From Kitasatospora phosalacinea (GTDB lineage: Bacteria; Actinomycetota; Actinomycetes; Streptomycetales; Streptomycetaceae): a stretch of DNA of 64,000 nucleotides. The stretch covers positions 15,450 through 79,449 of the forward strand of contig NZ_JNWZ01000025.1 of assembly GCF_000716545.1 (NCBI RefSeq), in the 5' to 3' direction. A program made the translations under genes and the position numbers. The notes under the pieces were generated by a model. That model ran no database searches. It was not told the DNA's origin and saw only the letters and a program-made list of their open reading frames with translations. How positions within the stretch are numbered: the stretch's first letter is position 1; each line of letters opens with the position of its first letter. Positions 8,842 through 18,070 of this stretch are shown piece after piece.

Positions 8842-10644
8842 TTACGGAGCGGGCGGGGTGGCGAAGGGGGCGCTCCAGGTCTGGTTGGGCTGGTGGGTGC
8901 CGCAGGCGTAGGTCTTGACCGCGGCGGTGGTGTCGGTGAAGTCGGAGCCGGTGATGTCCATGCAGGTGCCGTCGGCCCGGCGGAGCTGCCCCTGCCGGTT
9001 GTAGGTCCACTGCTGCTTCGTGTCACCGCTGTTGCAGCCGGCCAGGGTGAGGCCGGTGGAGCTGCCGGAGATGCACAGGGCGGGGTTCTGCAGGGAGGAG
9101 ATCAGGCCGTTGGCCTGGCGCTGCCACTGCTGGTTGCCGTTGCCCGTGCAGCCGTAGAGGGCGACCTTCGTCCCGGTCGTCGCGCCGCCGTAGGCGTCGA
9201 GGCAGAGGGCGGAGGTCTGGAAGCCGGCCTGCGGGGCCTGGATCTGCCCGACGGGGACGGCGGAGCCGCAACTGCCCGGGTCGATGGTGTACATGGCGGT
9301 GTCGTGGGCGGCGATCGTCGTCGTGATGGCGGACCGCACCGGCAGGTCGGTGTGCGACCACAGGTCGCGGGCGGTGCGGGTGCAACCGGTGTTGCCGAAG
9401 CCGACGTTGGCCAGGTTGATCGTGTAGGTGGTCGCCGTGGCGTTCTTGTTGAGGACGGCCACGGCGCGCCGGCCGCCCGCCAGGGGCTTGACCACGACGT
9501 CGATCCCGGCGGTGGCCGAGGCGTGGGTGCGGGAGGCGAGGTAGCCGCCCGCACCCAGGGGGTCCTGGTCGACGGCGATGATGTCGGTGTTCTTGAGGAC
9601 GGCCAGCTGCGGGGCGTAGGCGGCCGGGTCGGCGGCCATCTTGCGGACGTCGGAGCTGATCATGAGGGGGGAGCCCATCGCGGACCAGAGCGCGAACTGG
9701 CTGCGCTGCTCGGCGAGGGTGAGCTGGTTGTTGTCGCCGATCAGGAGCATGTCGGCGTCGTTGTGGTTGCCGGGGCCGTTGTAGCGGGCGAGGGCCACGG
9801 TGTCGTTGAGGTTCTGGTAGACGCCGCCCTCGTAGTAGTCGCCGCCGTGCGGCCAGTCCCAGGCGGAGCCGGTGACGGTGTGCCAGACCGCGATGTCGGG
9901 GCTCACCCGCCACATCTGTCCGAGGCCGCGCACCCAGTCCATCGAGTTGTACTTCTCGGCGCTGGTCGGGTACTGGCCGGCGGGCGCGGACTCGTTGAAG
10001 AGGATCTTGCGGCTCTTGTCCGCGGTGGCGGTCCGGAGGGCGTTCGCCATGGCGGTGAACTCCGCCTGGCGGTTGGCGGTGGTGGTGCCGCAGTTGTCGA
10101 GCTTGAGGGAGTCGATGCCCCAGTAGGCCAGCGAGTCGGCGTCGGCCTGCTCGTGCCCCTGGACGCCGCCCGGCACGCCCTGACAGGTGTTGACGCCGGA
10201 GGTGCTGTAGAGGCCCGCCTCCATGCCGAGGCCGTGGAGGTAGTCGGCGTATCCGGTCAGCTCCCAGTCGAAGCCCGGCTGGGAGCTGCCGCTCCAGGTG
10301 GCGGCTCCGTGCAGGTAGCCGGCGCCGGTGCGCTGCATCCAGCAGTCGTCGACGGTCAGGTTGGTGTAGCCGGCCGCGACCAGGCCGGTGTCCTTCATGG
10401 CCTTGGCCTGGTCCTGCATGAACTGCTGGAAGGAGTAGCCGGTCCTCGTGCCGTCCAGCCGGGCCTGGGCCGCGCAGGTGAAGCGCGCCCAGTTGTTGAA
10501 CCCCATCATCGGCTTCTCGCCGATCGGGGTGCTGGTGTTCGCGGCCACGACGTCGGCAGTCGCCGCGGGCGGGGCGGCCACGGTGAGGGCGGTGGCCGCC
10601 AGGGCGGCGGAGGCGAGCCCGGCCAGCCGTCGATCAAGTCTCAT
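8842..10644 (-). CDS. Secreted GH27 alpha-galactosidase with ricin-type (CBM13) lectin domain
   Basis: A 600-residue exported enzyme with a signal peptide (about 1-31). The GH27 barrel shows PMMGFNNWARF, LTVDDCWM and LKLDNCG, with Asp183 as the expected nucleophile and RVSPDIA Asp250 as acid/base. A beta-sandwich domain follows, then a C-terminal ricin B-type trefoil (about 470-595) with three units containing CLDAYGG, QQW and CMDITG. It would release terminal alpha-galactose from galactosides or galactomannan outside the cell. The AT-rich upstream region carries two candidate operators like the one before the aldolase gene, suggesting joint control. Confidence 0.95.
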   Translation of the reverse strand: MRLDRRLAGLASAALAATALTVAAPPAATADVVAANTSTPIGEKPMMGFNNWARFTCAAQARLDGTRTGYSFQQFMQDQAKAMKDTGLVAAGYTNLTVDDCWMQRTGAGYLHGAATWSGSSQPGFDWELTGYADYLHGLGMEAGLYSTSGVNTCQGVPGGVQGHEQADADSLAYWGIDSLKLDNCGTTTANRQAEFTAMANALRTATADKSRKILFNESAPAGQYPTSAEKYNSMDWVRGLGQMWRVSPDIAVWHTVTGSAWDWPHGGDYYEGGVYQNLNDTVALARYNGPGNHNDADMLLIGDNNQLTLAEQRSQFALWSAMGSPLMISSDVRKMAADPAAYAPQLAVLKNTDIIAVDQDPLGAGGYLASRTHASATAGIDVVVKPLAGGRRAVAVLNKNATATTYTINLANVGFGNTGCTRTARDLWSHTDLPVRSAITTTIAAHDTAMYTIDPGSCGSAVPVGQIQAPQAGFQTSALCLDAYGGATTGTKVALYGCTGNGNQQWQRQANGLISSLQNPALCISGSSTGLTLAGCNSGDTKQQWTYNRQGQLRRADGTCMDITGSDFTDTTAAVKTYACGTHQPNQTWSAPFATPPAP

Positions 10645-10674
10645 GGGAGCTCCGGAACGGGGGAGGGTGAGTGT

Positions 10675-10713
10675 TCAAAAATGCTTGATAGGTGGGGTAT
10701 CAAAGCATCTTTG
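10675..10713. promoter_or_regulatory. Two candidate operators upstream of alpha-galactosidase
   Basis: TCAAAAATGCTTGA at 10675-10688 has arms TCAA/TTGA and differs at two central positions from the site at 7653. A second copy in reverse orientation lies at 10700-10713 (TCAAAGCATCTTTG). A further related half, TTGAAAAATGCTAG, lies at 10948-10961. The first two sit 31-69 bases upstream of the alpha-galactosidase start codon, where a repressor would block transcription. Confidence 0.5.
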
Positions 10714-11269
10714 CGCAAACCGTGGCAGGTTGTCCGGGGCGGGTCAAGGGGGTGAACCCGGCGGATTCGAGGAGGGGGAGGGCGCCTGCGGAGGGGGGAG
10801 GTGCGCCCGGGCCGTTCTCGCCCCTTGCCGCACCGGATCGGTGCGACAGTAGAGGGCGCTCCGCAGCCTCGCGTCGGTCACGGTTCGGCAAGGGGGTGGA
10901 CGCGGGCTGCCGATGCGCAGAGACTGGATCGAGTTGTCGGAAAGTGATTGAAAAATGCTAGCTCCACTCACATTCGCTCACCTCTGTCGAGCGGACGTTG
11001 GCTGCTCAGGTCGCGTCGACCCTCCTCCCGCAGCCCGGACGTGAAGCCCGGGGCCCCTGCTCCGGAGCGGCCGGGCCGGACGAGTGCCACAAGCTGTTCG
11101 CCGCGTCCGCCCTCGGCCACGTCCCGACCGTCACCGCGATCCGGACCGTCGTGGTCGTCGGCGCCACGATGACCGCCTCACCGGCACCGGTCCAGCTGTT
11201 CGACCAGCAGTTCCCCGGCCGCCGCCCCGCCCGCCGGGCCCCGATCGCGCGGCCTGCAGCGGGCGCGTG
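10714..11269. other. Intergenic stretch, possible decayed permease segment
   Basis: About 550 bases without a convincing gene. A short frame around 11130-11220 reads VVVVGATMTASPAPVQLFDQQ, which loosely resembles the last helix and FQRxF tail of MalG-type sugar permeases, but it lacks the rest of the protein. I treat it as a possible relic only. Confidence 0.3.
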
Positions 11270-11464
11270 ACGGGCCTGGCCCTGTCCACCGTCCCCGTCC
11301 GGCCGGACGCTCGCCGTCGGCGTCGACGGTTCGTCGGCGACTGCACCGTCCGGCGGAACCGCCTGTTCGCCGGACCGGCCGTGGCCGTCGTTCCGGCCGC
11401 CGTGTTCTTCGCCCTCATCGAGCGCCGGGCCGCCTCCGGCCTCACGGCCGGATCCGTCAGCGGC
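11270..11464 (+). pseudogene. C-terminal remnant of a MalG-type sugar permease
   Basis: The translated stretch ends LFAGPAVAVVPAAVFFALIE then RRAASGLTAGSVSG, which is the typical final helix and GLTAGAVKG tail of carbohydrate ABC permeases. The upstream two-thirds of such a gene, including the EAA loop, is missing, and no stop codon follows the tail. The frame instead runs straight on, in frame, through the start of the ROK kinase at 11510. This is a truncated gene left beside a sugar kinase. Confidence 0.6.
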
Positions 11465-11509
11465 CCGGCGCCCCGACCCGCCGAGCCCATGCCTCCGAAG
11501 GAGCACCGA

Positions 11510-12574
11510 ATGCCCGATGCGACGCACTACCCCCGTCGGCGGACGACCGGCGGCCGGCCGGCACCCGCGAGCACTCCCGCGGCCGCGCCCCGGGGCCCGG
11601 GCGGCCGAGGCCGCCGCACCGACGCTCCCCTCTCCCCGCGCGGCACGGCCTGCGTGATCGCCCTGGACGTCGGCGGCACCGGGATGAAAGGCGCCCTCCT
11701 GGACCGCGAGCTGCGGACCGTGGTGGCCGAACGCCGTCCGACGCCCCGGGCGGACGGTCCGGACGCGGTCGTGGACGCCGTCGTCCGCGCGCTGCGGTCA
11801 CTGGAGAGGGAGGCCGCAGATCGCGACCGCGCCGTCCACGGGGCCGGCGTGGTGGTGCCCGGCATCGTGGACACCGACCACGCGCGCGCCACCTACTCGG
11901 CCAACATCGGCTGGCGGGACCTGCCCCTGGCCGCGGTCCTCGAACAGCGCACCGGACTTCCGGTCGCGCTCGGCCACGACGTGCGGGCCGGCGGCTTGGC
12001 GGAAGCCCGCCTCGGTGCCGCCCGCGGGGCCAGGGACGCCCTGTTCGTCGCCATCGGCACCGGGATCTCCGCCGCGATCATCGCGGACGGCCGCCTCCTG
12101 TCGGCCTCGGGCTACGCGGGCGAGATCGGACACCTCGTCGTCGACCCGCGCGGCGAGCCCTGCGCGTGCGGAGCGACCGGCTGCCTGGAGGCGGTCGCCT
12201 CCGCCGCGGCGATAGCGGCCGCGTACACCGCGCGCTCCGGAACGCCCGTGTCGGGAGCCGCGGAAGTCGCCGCCCTGCTCACCGCCGGGGACCGGATCGC
12301 GGGAGCCGTCTGGCAGCGGGCGGTCGACGGCCTCGCCACCGCGCTGGCCGCCGTCGTCACCACGCTCGCCCCCGAGGTCGTGGTGCTCGGCGGGGGCCTC
12401 GCCGAATCGGACGGCCTGCTCCTGGCTCCCCTGAAGCGCGGCCTGGAGCGGCGCCTCTCCTTCCACCGGACCCCCCGCCTCGTCACCGCCGAACTGGGCG
12501 ACGAAGCGGGCAGCCTCGGTGCGGGGCTGCACGCGTGGGAGGCGGTGCACGCCCGGGAGGCGGCGCGCGCCTGA
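11510..12574 (+). CDS. ROK family sugar kinase
   Basis: A 354-residue cytoplasmic kinase. The ATP phosphate loop is DVGGTGMKG (53-61), the catalytic aspartate is Asp157 in LGHDVRAG, and the zinc site is formed by His208 with the Cys-rich CACGATGC (218-225). There is no N-terminal helix-turn-helix, so it is an enzyme rather than a ROK repressor; the N-terminal 45 residues are a disordered Arg/Pro/Ala tail. I chose the ATG at 11510 because GAAGGAG lies six bases before it; the frame is open further upstream only because it runs through a permease remnant. It probably phosphorylates glucose or a related hexose. Confidence 0.9.
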   Translation: MPDATHYPRRRTTGGRPAPASTPAAAPRGPGGRGRRTDAPLSPRGTACVIALDVGGTGMKGALLDRELRTVVAERRPTPRADGPDAVVDAVVRALRSLEREAADRDRAVHGAGVVVPGIVDTDHARATYSANIGWRDLPLAAVLEQRTGLPVALGHDVRAGGLAEARLGAARGARDALFVAIGTGISAAIIADGRLLSASGYAGEIGHLVVDPRGEPCACGATGCLEAVASAAAIAAAYTARSGTPVSGAAEVAALLTAGDRIAGAVWQRAVDGLATALAAVVTTLAPEVVVLGGGLAESDGLLLAPLKRGLERRLSFHRTPRLVTAELGDEAGSLGAGLHAWEAVHAREAARA

Positions 12575-12761
12575 ATCCGCCCCGACCACCGGCCCTCCTC
12601 CCTCCGCCCGCCCCCGTCGCCTTCCCCGGGGCGGCCGGGACGGTCGGCGGGGCCGCGCGGCGCCGGGTGCGCCCGGGTCGGGCGGGGTGAGCAGGGCGGA
12701 CGCCGTCCGGCGGGCGCGCCCCCGGCCAAGGTCTCGATTGTGTGACGTGCCCAAGGCGATC

Positions 12762-12802
12762 TTGACAGCCCCTTGATTAATTTACACACTGACTCAATTA
12801 AT
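12762..12802 (+). promoter_or_regulatory. Promoter with palindromic operator for the sugar ABC operon
   Basis: A TTGACA -35 box at 12762-12767 is followed by a perfect inverted repeat, ATTAATT (12776-12782) and AATTAAT (12796-12802), separated by 13 bases. The palindrome would cover the -10 region. AT-rich palindromes of this form are typical ROK-repressor or LacI operators; the ROK repressor gene at 20667 and its own upstream palindrome make it the nearest candidate. Confidence 0.6.
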
Positions 12803-12878
12803 GGGCCCCGCGGTATTCGGCGGGCCCCCGCCGCGCCCGGTCAGAGCCGCGCGGCCAGCAGGAGAGAGGACCTCCCCC

Positions 12879-14180
12879 ATGAAGTCACGCGCCTTCAGAG
12901 CCGCCACCCTCGTCATGACCCTCACCTCGCTCGCGTGGGTCACCGCCTGCGGGTCGGACGGGTCCTCGACCGGCACCGCCTCCGGGCCCGTCAAGATCGA
13001 GTTCTGGGGCTGGGCCCCCGGCTACGAGAAGTCCGTCGAGCTCTTCAACTCCACCCACCCCGACATCCAGGTCGCCTACAGCAAGATCTCGCCCGGTGCC
13101 AAGGGCGGCTACACCAAGCTGCTCAGCGCCGTGAAGGCCGGCAACGCCCCCTGCGTCGGGTCGGTCGGCTTCGAGACCCTCCCCACCTTCGCCGCCGCCG
13201 GGGCCCTCCAGGACGCCACCGACGCCGCCGCTCCCCACGCCAAGGAGTACACCCCCGCGGCCTTCGCCCAGTCCGGGGTGGCCGGCCATGTCTACGGCCT
13301 GCCCGTCGACATCGCCCCCATGGGCCTGATCTACCGCAAGGACCTCTTCGCCAAGTACGGGATCACCGAGGCGCCGAAGACCTGGGACGAGTACGCGAAG
13401 GACGCGGAGACCATCCACGCGGCCGACCCGAACGCCTACATCGGCTACTTCGGCAACGACGCCTACAACTTCGCCGGCCTCGCCGCCCAGGCCGGAGCCA
13501 AGTGGTTCGGCACCTCGGGCGACAAGTGGACGGTCGCCGTCGACGACCCGGCCACCAAGAAGGTCGCCGCCTTCTGGCAGGACCTGATCGACCGGAAGCT
13601 GGTCAAGGTCGTCCCCAGCTTCGACACCGCGCTCTACAAGGGCATGGGCGACGGCACGATCCTCTCCGACGTCAACGCGGCCTGGGACACCCCGATCCTG
13701 GCCGACAACGTCAAGGAGACCGCGGGCAAGTGGGCGGTCGCCCCGATGCCGGTCTGGGACGCGGCCAAGCCCGCCTCCGGCAACGCCGGCGGCACCCCCA
13801 ACGCGGTGCTCAAGGGCTGCAAGCACACCAAGGAAGCCGTCGAGTTCGCCCACTGGTTCGGCACCGACCCGGCCAGCGTCACCAACCTGATCAAGGCCAC
13901 CGGCATCTACCCCGCGGCCCTGTCCGGTCTCGACAACCCGGCGCTCGCCGAGCCCGACGCCTTCTACGGCGGCCAGAAGATCTTCGACGTCTTCAGGACG
14001 AGCGCCGCCCAGGTCGACCCGAACTTCCAGTGGGGCCCGGTCATGACCAAGACCTCCGGCGCCCTCGCCGACGGCCTCGGCAAGGCGGGCGCCGGCACCA
14101 CCACCCTCGGGTCGGCCCTGGCCGACACCCAGGCCCAGACCGTCGCGGAGATGAAGACCCAGGGCATGGGGATCGGCTGA
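12879..14180 (+). CDS. Sugar ABC transporter solute-binding lipoprotein
   Basis: A 433-residue family 1 extracellular solute-binding protein. The lipobox VTACGS places the lipid-anchored cysteine at residue 24. The mature protein begins VKIEFWGWAPGYEKSVELFN, typical of this family. I chose the ATG at 12879, behind GGAGAGAGGA, over an in-frame ATG 26 codons upstream because it gives a proper signal peptide. It captures an oligosaccharide or monosaccharide for the two permeases that follow directly. No ATPase gene is nearby. Confidence 0.95.
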   Translation: MKSRAFRAATLVMTLTSLAWVTACGSDGSSTGTASGPVKIEFWGWAPGYEKSVELFNSTHPDIQVAYSKISPGAKGGYTKLLSAVKAGNAPCVGSVGFETLPTFAAAGALQDATDAAAPHAKEYTPAAFAQSGVAGHVYGLPVDIAPMGLIYRKDLFAKYGITEAPKTWDEYAKDAETIHAADPNAYIGYFGNDAYNFAGLAAQAGAKWFGTSGDKWTVAVDDPATKKVAAFWQDLIDRKLVKVVPSFDTALYKGMGDGTILSDVNAAWDTPILADNVKETAGKWAVAPMPVWDAAKPASGNAGGTPNAVLKGCKHTKEAVEFAHWFGTDPASVTNLIKATGIYPAALSGLDNPALAEPDAFYGGQKIFDVFRTSAAQVDPNFQWGPVMTKTSGALADGLGKAGAGTTTLGSALADTQAQTVAEMKTQGMGIG

Positions 14181-14182
14181 CC

Positions 14183-15148
14183 ATGCCCCGATCAGTGAAC
14201 TCCTCCGCCGCGCGCTCTTCCGGGCGCGCGGCACGCGCCCCCCGACTCCCGGGCGCGGGGCGCCGTTTCGAGGGGCGCCGATGGACGCCCCTCGGGTTCC
14301 TGCTGCCCTTCGGCCTGCTGTTCGCGGTCACCTACCTGGCCCCGATCTGCTACGCCGTCTACGAGAGCCTGTTCAAGCTGCAGCGTTCCGGGCTCGGCCT
14401 CGCCCCGCCGACGGAGACGTTCACCGGGCTCTCCAACTACACGGCGGCGCTCGCCGACCACGCCTTCACCTCGTCGATCGTGCGGGTGGTCCTGATCGGC
14501 GTCGTCCAGGTGCCGATCATGCTCGGCCTCGCCCTGGTGCTGGCCCTGCTGCTGGACGCCCGCCGGACCCCCGCCAAGCGCCTCTTCCGGCTCGGCTTCT
14601 TCCTGCCGTACGCCATCCCGGGCGTGATCGGCGGCCTGATGTGGTCCTTCCTCTACGAGCCGAGCATCAGCCCCCTCACCCAGGCGCTCGCCCACGTGGG
14701 CCTGCACGTCGACTTCACCTCGGACGGCATGCTCCCCTGGTCGGTCGGCAACATGCTGACCTGGGGCTGGACCGGCTACAACATGATCGTCATCCACTCG
14801 GCGCTCAAGGCCGTCCCCGGCGAGTTCGCCGAGGCGGCCGAGCTCGACGGCTGCACCGGCTGGCGGCTCGCCTGGCACATCAAGATCCCGATGGTGCGCC
14901 CCGCCCTGGTGATGACCACGGTGTTCTCCATCATCGGCATGGCCCAGCTCTACAACGAGCCCGTCCTGATGCGCGCCGTCGCGCCCAACCTGAGCAGCGA
15001 CTGGACCCCGATCATGGCGGCCCAGAACGAGGTGGCGGCGAACAACTACCACGCGGCGGCCACGCGTTCGGTGCTGCTCGCGCTGGTCATCTTCATCCTC
15101 TCGTTCGGATTCATGCGGTTCGTCAACAAGCGCGGAGCGGCACAATGA
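14183..15148 (+). CDS. Sugar ABC transporter permease (MalF type)
   Basis: A 321-residue membrane protein with a long basic cytoplasmic N-terminus (1-35) and about six helices. The EAA loop EFAEAAELDGCTGW lies at about 214-227. It starts two bases after the binding-protein stop, and its TGA overlaps the next permease ATG (ATGA), showing translational coupling. It forms the membrane channel together with the downstream permease. Confidence 0.95.
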   Translation: MPRSVNSSAARSSGRAARAPRLPGAGRRFEGRRWTPLGFLLPFGLLFAVTYLAPICYAVYESLFKLQRSGLGLAPPTETFTGLSNYTAALADHAFTSSIVRVVLIGVVQVPIMLGLALVLALLLDARRTPAKRLFRLGFFLPYAIPGVIGGLMWSFLYEPSISPLTQALAHVGLHVDFTSDGMLPWSVGNMLTWGWTGYNMIVIHSALKAVPGEFAEAAELDGCTGWRLAWHIKIPMVRPALVMTTVFSIIGMAQLYNEPVLMRAVAPNLSSDWTPIMAAQNEVAANNYHAAATRSVLLALVIFILSFGFMRFVNKRGAAQ

Positions 15149-15987
15149 GTACCTCCCGTCCCGCCGGCCGCACCGGGGTGCTCGCCGTCCTGGTGCTGGC
15201 CGCGGTCTACTCCCTGCTCCCGGTGTGGTGGCTGGTCGTCTCCGCGACCAAGGACAGCAGCGACCTCGTCTCCAGCAGCGGCTTCTGGTTCTCCGGCCAC
15301 TTCCAGCTGATCGAGAACATCTCCGACCTGCTCGGGTTCCAGGACGGCATCTTCGGGCGCTGGCTGCTCAACAGCCTCTTCTACGCCGTCGGCGGAGCCG
15401 TCGTGGCGACGCTGCTGTCCGCGATGGCCGGCTACGTGCTGGCGAAGTACCGCTTCCGGGGACGCGAAGCGGTGTTCAGCACCGTGCTGGGGGCGATCCT
15501 GCTCCCCGCCCCGCTGTTCGCCCTGCCGCTGTACCTGATGTTCTCGGCCACCCACCTCGTCAACACCTTCTGGGCGGTGTTCATCCCGAGCGTCGTCAGC
15601 CCGTTCGGCGTCTACCTCTCCAGGATCTACGCCGAAGCGGCGGTGCCCGACGAGCTGCTCGAAGCCGGCCGGATCGACGGCGCCGGCGAGTTCAGGATCT
15701 TCCGGTCGATCGCGCTCAGGGTGCTGCAACCCTCGCTGGTGACGATCTTCCTGTTCCAGTTCGTGACGATCTGGACCAACTACCTGCTGCCGTCGCTGAT
15801 GCTCGCCAACGACCGCCTGCAGCCCGTCACGGTCGGCCTGGTCGCCTGGAAGGAGCAGCGCGGCCAGACCGTCCCCTACAACCTGATCATCACCGGCGCG
15901 CTGCTGTCCGTGATCCCGATCGTCGTGATGTTCCTCCTGCTACAGCGCTACTGGAAGGCCGGACTCGCCTCCGGCAGCGTCAAGTAG
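15145..15987 (+). CDS. Sugar ABC transporter permease (MalG type)
   Basis: A 280-residue membrane protein with six predicted helices. The EAA loop ELLEAGRIDGAGEF lies at about 170-183, and the C-terminus YWKAGLASGSVK is the family's typical end. It overlaps the upstream permease by four bases. It is the second half of the transmembrane channel; the energising ATPase must be supplied from elsewhere in the genome. Confidence 0.95.
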   Translation: MSTSRPAGRTGVLAVLVLAAVYSLLPVWWLVVSATKDSSDLVSSSGFWFSGHFQLIENISDLLGFQDGIFGRWLLNSLFYAVGGAVVATLLSAMAGYVLAKYRFRGREAVFSTVLGAILLPAPLFALPLYLMFSATHLVNTFWAVFIPSVVSPFGVYLSRIYAEAAVPDELLEAGRIDGAGEFRIFRSIALRVLQPSLVTIFLFQFVTIWTNYLLPSLMLANDRLQPVTVGLVAWKEQRGQTVPYNLIITGALLSVIPIVVMFLLLQRYWKAGLASGSVK

Positions 15988-16022
15988 CCCCCCGCACGGA
16001 CCCCGAGAGGCAAGACCACCAG

Positions 16023-17990
16023 ATGAGTGAGCTGCGGCTGACCACCCTGACGCTGCCGACCGCACCGGTCGGCCCCGTCAACCCCCTGCCCCCGCTGTTC
16101 GCCGGCGCCGACCTGCACGAGGTCGCGGACGCGACCGAGGCCGACGAGGAGATGCGCCGGAACATCGGCTACGGCCGGGTTCCCTCCGTGATGCCCTACC
16201 TCGTGCAGGACGGTTACGCCCGCGACCTGACTCCCGCCGAACACCCCGTCGCGGTGCTGGAGAACGACACCCTGCGGGCCACCTTCCTGCTCGGGTCGGG
16301 CGGCCGGCTCTGGTCGCTGGTCCACAAGCCGACGGGGCGTGAACTGCTGTTCCGCAACCCGGTGTTCCAGCCCGCCAACCTCGCCCTGCGCAACGCCTGG
16401 CTGGCCGGCGGCGTCGAGTGGAACATCGGCACCATCGGCCACGCGCCCACCACCTGCGAGCCGCTGCACGCGGCACGCGCGGTACGCCCGGACGGCACGC
16501 CGGTGCTGCGGATGTGGGAGTACGAGCGGATCCGCGGCGTGATCTTCCAGATCGACGCCTACCTGCCCGACGACTCCCCGGTCCTGCTGGTCCACGTGCG
16601 GATCACCAACCCGCGCGACACCACCGTGCCGATGTACTGGTGGTCGAACATCGCCGTCCCGGAGGCGCCGGACGTCCGCGTCCTGGCACCCGCCGACGCC
16701 GCCTGGCAGTTCTCCTACGACCGGCGCGTGCGCCGCGTCGGCCTGCCCGCGCCCGACGGCACCGACCTCACTCGCACCACCCTCTCCCCGGACGCCGCCG
16801 ACTACTTCTTCGACGTCCCGGACGGCGACCGGCACTGGGTGACCGCCCTCGACGGGACCGGCCGGGGCCTGGTCCAGGCGTCCACCGAGCGGCTCCGCGG
16901 CCGCAAGCTCTTCCTGTGGGGGCGGGGCGCGGGCGGCCGGCACTGGCAGCAGTGGCTCTCGGGGCCCGGCCGGGCGTACCTGGAGATCCAGGCGGGCCTG
17001 GCCCGCACCCAGTTGGAGCACCTGCCGATGCCGGCCGGGGCCCGCTGGTCCTGGGTCGAGGCGTACGGACTGCTGGAGGCGGAGCCCGGAGCCGTGCACG
17101 GCGACGACTGGGCCGCGGCCAGGGGAGCGGCCCTGGCCGGGCTCTACGACCTGGTGCCGCAGAGCGTCCTGGACCGCGAACTCGCCGACGCCGAAGCCTG
17201 GTTGGACACGGAACCGATCGAAACGCTGAGCCGGGGATCAGGCTGGGGCGCCCTGGAGCAGCACCGCCGCGCGGTGAGCGGCGAACCGCCCCTCCCGGCG
17301 GCCGGCACGCCGTTCCCCGACACCACGACGGGAGCCGAGCAGGCGCCCTGGTTCGAGCTGCTGGACCACGGCCGCATCACCTCGGCGGACGGCACCCCCG
17401 CACCGCCCTCCTACCAGACCGACCCCGTCTGGGAACCCCTGCTGCAGGCCGCCGACGGCTGGCTCGCCGCGCTCCACCTGGGCACGCTGCGCGCCCACAC
17501 CGGCGACCACGAAGGAGCGGCGCGGGCCTGGCGGCGCTCCGTCGCGCTGCACCCCACGGCGTGGGCGTGGCGCAGCCTCGGCGCCCTCGCGCGCAGGACC
17601 GGCCGGCCGCAGGAAGCCGTCCGGGCCTACCGGGAAGCCCTCCGGCTGGCGCCCGCGCTGCTGCCGCTGGTCCTGGAGGGCGCCGACGTCCTGCTCGCCG
17701 CCGGTGTTCCGAAGGAGGCCCTGGCGCACCTCGAAGCCCTGCCCGCGGCCCAGCGCGCACTGGGCCGGGTCCGCCTGGCCGAGGCCCGTGCCGCCCTGGA
17801 CGCCGGCGACGCGGAGCGCTGCGGCCGGTTGCTGGACGAAGGCATCGAGGTCGCCGACATCCGCGAGGGCGAAGGGAGCCTCCACGAACTGTGGTTCGCC
17901 CACCGGCGCGCCCTCGGGAACCACAGCCCGGACGCCGAGCTGCCCGGCGCCTACGACTTCCGGATGCTCTCCGCCGGCGCAGCCGGCTGA
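16023..17990 (+). CDS. DUF5107 domain protein with C-terminal TPR repeats
   Basis: A 655-residue cytoplasmic protein. The N-terminal half (about 20-330) is a DUF5107 beta-sandwich with segments such as GRLWSLVHKPTGRELLFRNP and WNIGTIGH, related to the galactose-mutarotase-like fold. The C-terminal part (about 470-640) carries helical TPR-like repeats (GDHEGAARAWRRSVALHP, GRPQEAVRAYREALRLAP). It sits 35 bases behind the sugar permeases, so it most likely acts on, or senses, the imported sugar. DUF5107 proteins have no settled function; some are thought to be glycosidase-like or epimerase-like. RBS-like GAGAGG lies upstream. Confidence 0.9.
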   Translation: MSELRLTTLTLPTAPVGPVNPLPPLFAGADLHEVADATEADEEMRRNIGYGRVPSVMPYLVQDGYARDLTPAEHPVAVLENDTLRATFLLGSGGRLWSLVHKPTGRELLFRNPVFQPANLALRNAWLAGGVEWNIGTIGHAPTTCEPLHAARAVRPDGTPVLRMWEYERIRGVIFQIDAYLPDDSPVLLVHVRITNPRDTTVPMYWWSNIAVPEAPDVRVLAPADAAWQFSYDRRVRRVGLPAPDGTDLTRTTLSPDAADYFFDVPDGDRHWVTALDGTGRGLVQASTERLRGRKLFLWGRGAGGRHWQQWLSGPGRAYLEIQAGLARTQLEHLPMPAGARWSWVEAYGLLEAEPGAVHGDDWAAARGAALAGLYDLVPQSVLDRELADAEAWLDTEPIETLSRGSGWGALEQHRRAVSGEPPLPAAGTPFPDTTTGAEQAPWFELLDHGRITSADGTPAPPSYQTDPVWEPLLQAADGWLAALHLGTLRAHTGDHEGAARAWRRSVALHPTAWAWRSLGALARRTGRPQEAVRAYREALRLAPALLPLVLEGADVLLAAGVPKEALAHLEALPAAQRALGRVRLAEARAALDAGDAERCGRLLDEGIEVADIREGEGSLHELWFAHRRALGNHSPDAELPGAYDFRMLSAGAAG

Positions 17991-18070
17991 CGCCCGCTGC
18001 CCGCTGCCCGCCGCCCGTCCGACCGCCGACCGCGACCGCCGACCGCCCCGCACCCGGGCGGGCCCGCCCC

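Noticed and set aside
8734..10755. Plus-strand open frame of over 600 codons across the alpha-galactosidase gene
   Set aside because: The GH27 catalytic motifs are on the minus strand; the plus-strand frame is repetitive Val/Gly/Arg sequence.
12773..14182. In-frame upstream extension of the MalF-type permease
   Set aside because: The frame runs antisense-like through the binding-protein gene; the permease sequence starts at ATG 14183 right after the binding-protein stop.
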